6,227 bases of DNA from an uncultured Clostridia bacterium (lineage in GTDB: Bacteria > Bacillota > Clostridia > Oscillospirales > Oscillospiraceae). Both the position numbers and the translations under genes were made by a program. The notes under the pieces were generated by a model. It was not told the DNA's origin. It made no database searches and saw only the letters and a program-made list of their open reading frames with translations. Below are positions 4,936 to 6,227 of this stretch, one piece after another. The stretch's first letter is position 1. Every line of letters begins with the position of its first letter. The DNA lies in assembly GCA_946006895.1 (NCBI GenBank), contig CAMFZO010000093.1, forward strand, positions 1-6,227, read 5' to 3'.

Positions 4936-6227
4936 TTGGAACTGATTGAGATTCGAGAGCTTTTTCAGCATACCGCAGACTACGCCGGAAAGACCATTTC
5001 GGTCGGCGGCTGGGTGCGTTCCGTCCGGGCCTCCAAATCCTTTGGCTTTATCGTCCTGAGCGACGGCACCCATTTCAGCCCGCTGCAGGTGGTCTATCAC
5101 GACGCTATGGCAAATTTTGCCGAGGTCTCCAAGCTGAATGTAGGTGCGGCCATCATCGTGCGCGGCACCCTGGTGGAGACGCCTGAGGCCAAGCAGCCCT
5201 TTGAGCTGCAGGCGGAGGAGGTCACCGTCGAAGGTCCCTCCACCCCCGACTATCCCCTGCAGAAAAAGCGCCACACCCTGGAATATCTGCGCACCATGAC
5301 CCATCTGCGTCCGCGCACCAACACCTTCCAGGCGGTGTTCCGTGTCCGCAGTCTGGCGGCCTTTGCCATCCACAAATTCTTCCAGGAGCGCGGCTTTGTC
5401 TATGTCCACACGCCCCTCATCACCGGCTCCGACTGCGAGGGCGCCGGCGAGATGTTCCAGGTGACCACCCTGGACCTGGATAATCCGCCCCGTACCGAGG
5501 ACGGCAAGGTCGATTACAGCAAGGACTTTTTCAACAAGCCCACCAACCTGACCGTCTCCGGCCAGCTCAACGGCGAGACCTACGCCATGGCCTTCCGCAA
5601 CATCTACACCTTCGGCCCCACCTTCCGCGCCGAGAACTCCAACACCACCCGCCACGCGGCGGAATTCTGGATGATCGAGCCGGAAATTGCCTTTGCTGAC
5701 CTGTCCGACGATATGCGTCTGGCGGAGGATATGATCAAATATATCATTGCCTACGTGCTGGAGAACGCGCCGGAGGAAATGGCCTTCTTCAACCAATTTG
5801 TGGACAAGGAGCTGCTGGAGCGGCTGCACCATGTGATGACCTCCGACTTCGGCCACGTAACCTACACCGAGGCCATTGAGCTTTTGGAGCCTCACAACGA
5901 CCAGTTTGAATACCCGGTCCACTGGGGCAGCGACCTGCAGACAGAGCACGAGCGCTATCTGACGGAAGTGGTCTTCAAGCGTCCGGTCTTCGTCACCGAT
6001 TATCCCAAGGAGATCAAGGCCTTCTATATGAAGCTCAATCCAGACGGTAAGACCGTGGCGGCCATGGACTGCCTGGTGCCGGGTATCGGCGAGATCATCG
6101 GCGGCAGCCAGCGTGAGGACGATCACGACGTGCTGCTGGGCCGTATGAAGGAGCTGGGGCTCAAGCCCGAGGATTACAGCTTCTATCTGGATCTGCGCAA
6201 GTATGGCTCCGCCCGTCACGCGGGCTT
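4936..6227 (+). CDS. asnS: Asparaginyl-tRNA synthetase, C-terminus cut by right edge
   Basis: The visible 430 residues lack a stop; from the E. coli enzyme (466 residues) about 33 residues are missing. This class IIb synthetase charges asparagine onto tRNA-Asn. Residues about 1-105 form the anticodon-binding OB fold (ISVGGWVRSVRASKSFGFIVLSDG, written here in two parts: ISVGGWVRSV 21-30 and RASKSFGFIVLSDG 31-44). The catalytic domain follows, with motif 1 around FFQERGFVYVHTPLITG (148-164), the EGAGEMF block (168-174) and TVSGQLNGETYAM (206-218). Motif 2 is FGPTFRAENSNTTRH (226-240) running into EFWMIEPE. ERYLTEVVFKRPVFVTDYPK (339-358) and GIGEIIGGSQRE (383-394) are near-identical to AsnS elsewhere. 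The window ends in YGSARHAG (423-430), immediately before the motif 3 GLGxER. EFWMIEPE and GEMF favour AsnS over AspS. The start is TTG 4936, because no ATG precedes this N-terminus and a good Shine-Dalgarno site does. It lies 16 nt after asnA and is evidently co-transcribed with it. Confidence 0.95.
   Translation, partial: MELIEIRELFQHTADYAGKTISVGGWVRSVRASKSFGFIVLSDGTHFSPLQVVYHDAMANFAEVSKLNVGAAIIVRGTLVETPEAKQPFELQAEEVTVEGPSTPDYPLQKKRHTLEYLRTMTHLRPRTNTFQAVFRVRSLAAFAIHKFFQERGFVYVHTPLITGSDCEGAGEMFQVTTLDLDNPPRTEDGKVDYSKDFFNKPTNLTVSGQLNGETYAMAFRNIYTFGPTFRAENSNTTRHAAEFWMIEPEIAFADLSDDMRLAEDMIKYIIAYVLENAPEEMAFFNQFVDKELLERLHHVMTSDFGHVTYTEAIELLEPHNDQFEYPVHWGSDLQTEHERYLTEVVFKRPVFVTDYPKEIKAFYMKLNPDGKTVAAMDCLVPGIGEIIGGSQREDDHDVLLGRMKELGLKPEDYSFYLDLRKYGSARHAG

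Noticed and set aside
4906..6219. Antisense open frame (437 codons) opposite asnS
   Set aside because: The sense strand encodes a near-complete, highly conserved AsnS from a TTG start. The antisense frame is its shadow.

Overview
The window looks chromosomal and comes from a GC-rich, low-mobility region. I infer a member of the Clostridia, possibly Oscillospiraceae-like. The grounds are Firmicute-style Shine-Dalgarno sites (AAGGAG, AGGAGG) before every gene, near-consensus sigma-A promoters, coding regions rich in G/C at third positions, and gene content typical of such genomes. This taxonomic call rests on style only. There is no insertion sequence, CRISPR array, tRNA or rRNA.

Layout. Positions 1-760 (minus strand, reading out of the left edge) hold the head of an F-type ATP synthase operon: atpZ-like, atpI-like, then the first 34 codons of atpB. 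They are joined by overlapping stops and starts and driven by a promoter at 810-838. Positions 760-1079 are a divergent control region. It holds the atp promoter on one strand and, on the other, a consensus TTGACA-17-TATAAT promoter followed by a leader of about 160 nt. The leader contains a strong intrinsic terminator and two alternative upstream pairings. Positions 1080-3802 (plus) form a methionine operon: metY, a GNAT acetyltransferase, and metA. A second promoter at 3837-3865 then drives asnA and asnS (plus), with asnS cut by the right edge.

How the genes work together. MetA has Glu at residue 111, the residue associated with acetyl-CoA use. It should therefore make O-acetyl-homoserine, which MetY converts with sulfide to homocysteine. 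The GNAT enzyme between them is translationally coupled to metY; its substrate is unknown. AsnA makes asparagine from aspartate and ammonia, and AsnS charges it onto tRNA-Asn.

The most interesting element is the metY leader. Three pairings compete: 930-937 with 996-1003, 998-1006 with 1015-1023, and the terminator 1018-1030 with 1035-1047. This is the architecture of a transcription attenuator. A possible 19-residue leader peptide (946-1005) lies exactly inside it. I recognise no known SAM riboswitch, T-box or other family there, so it may be an undescribed aptamer or a ribosome-mediated, cysteine- or methionine-sensing attenuator.
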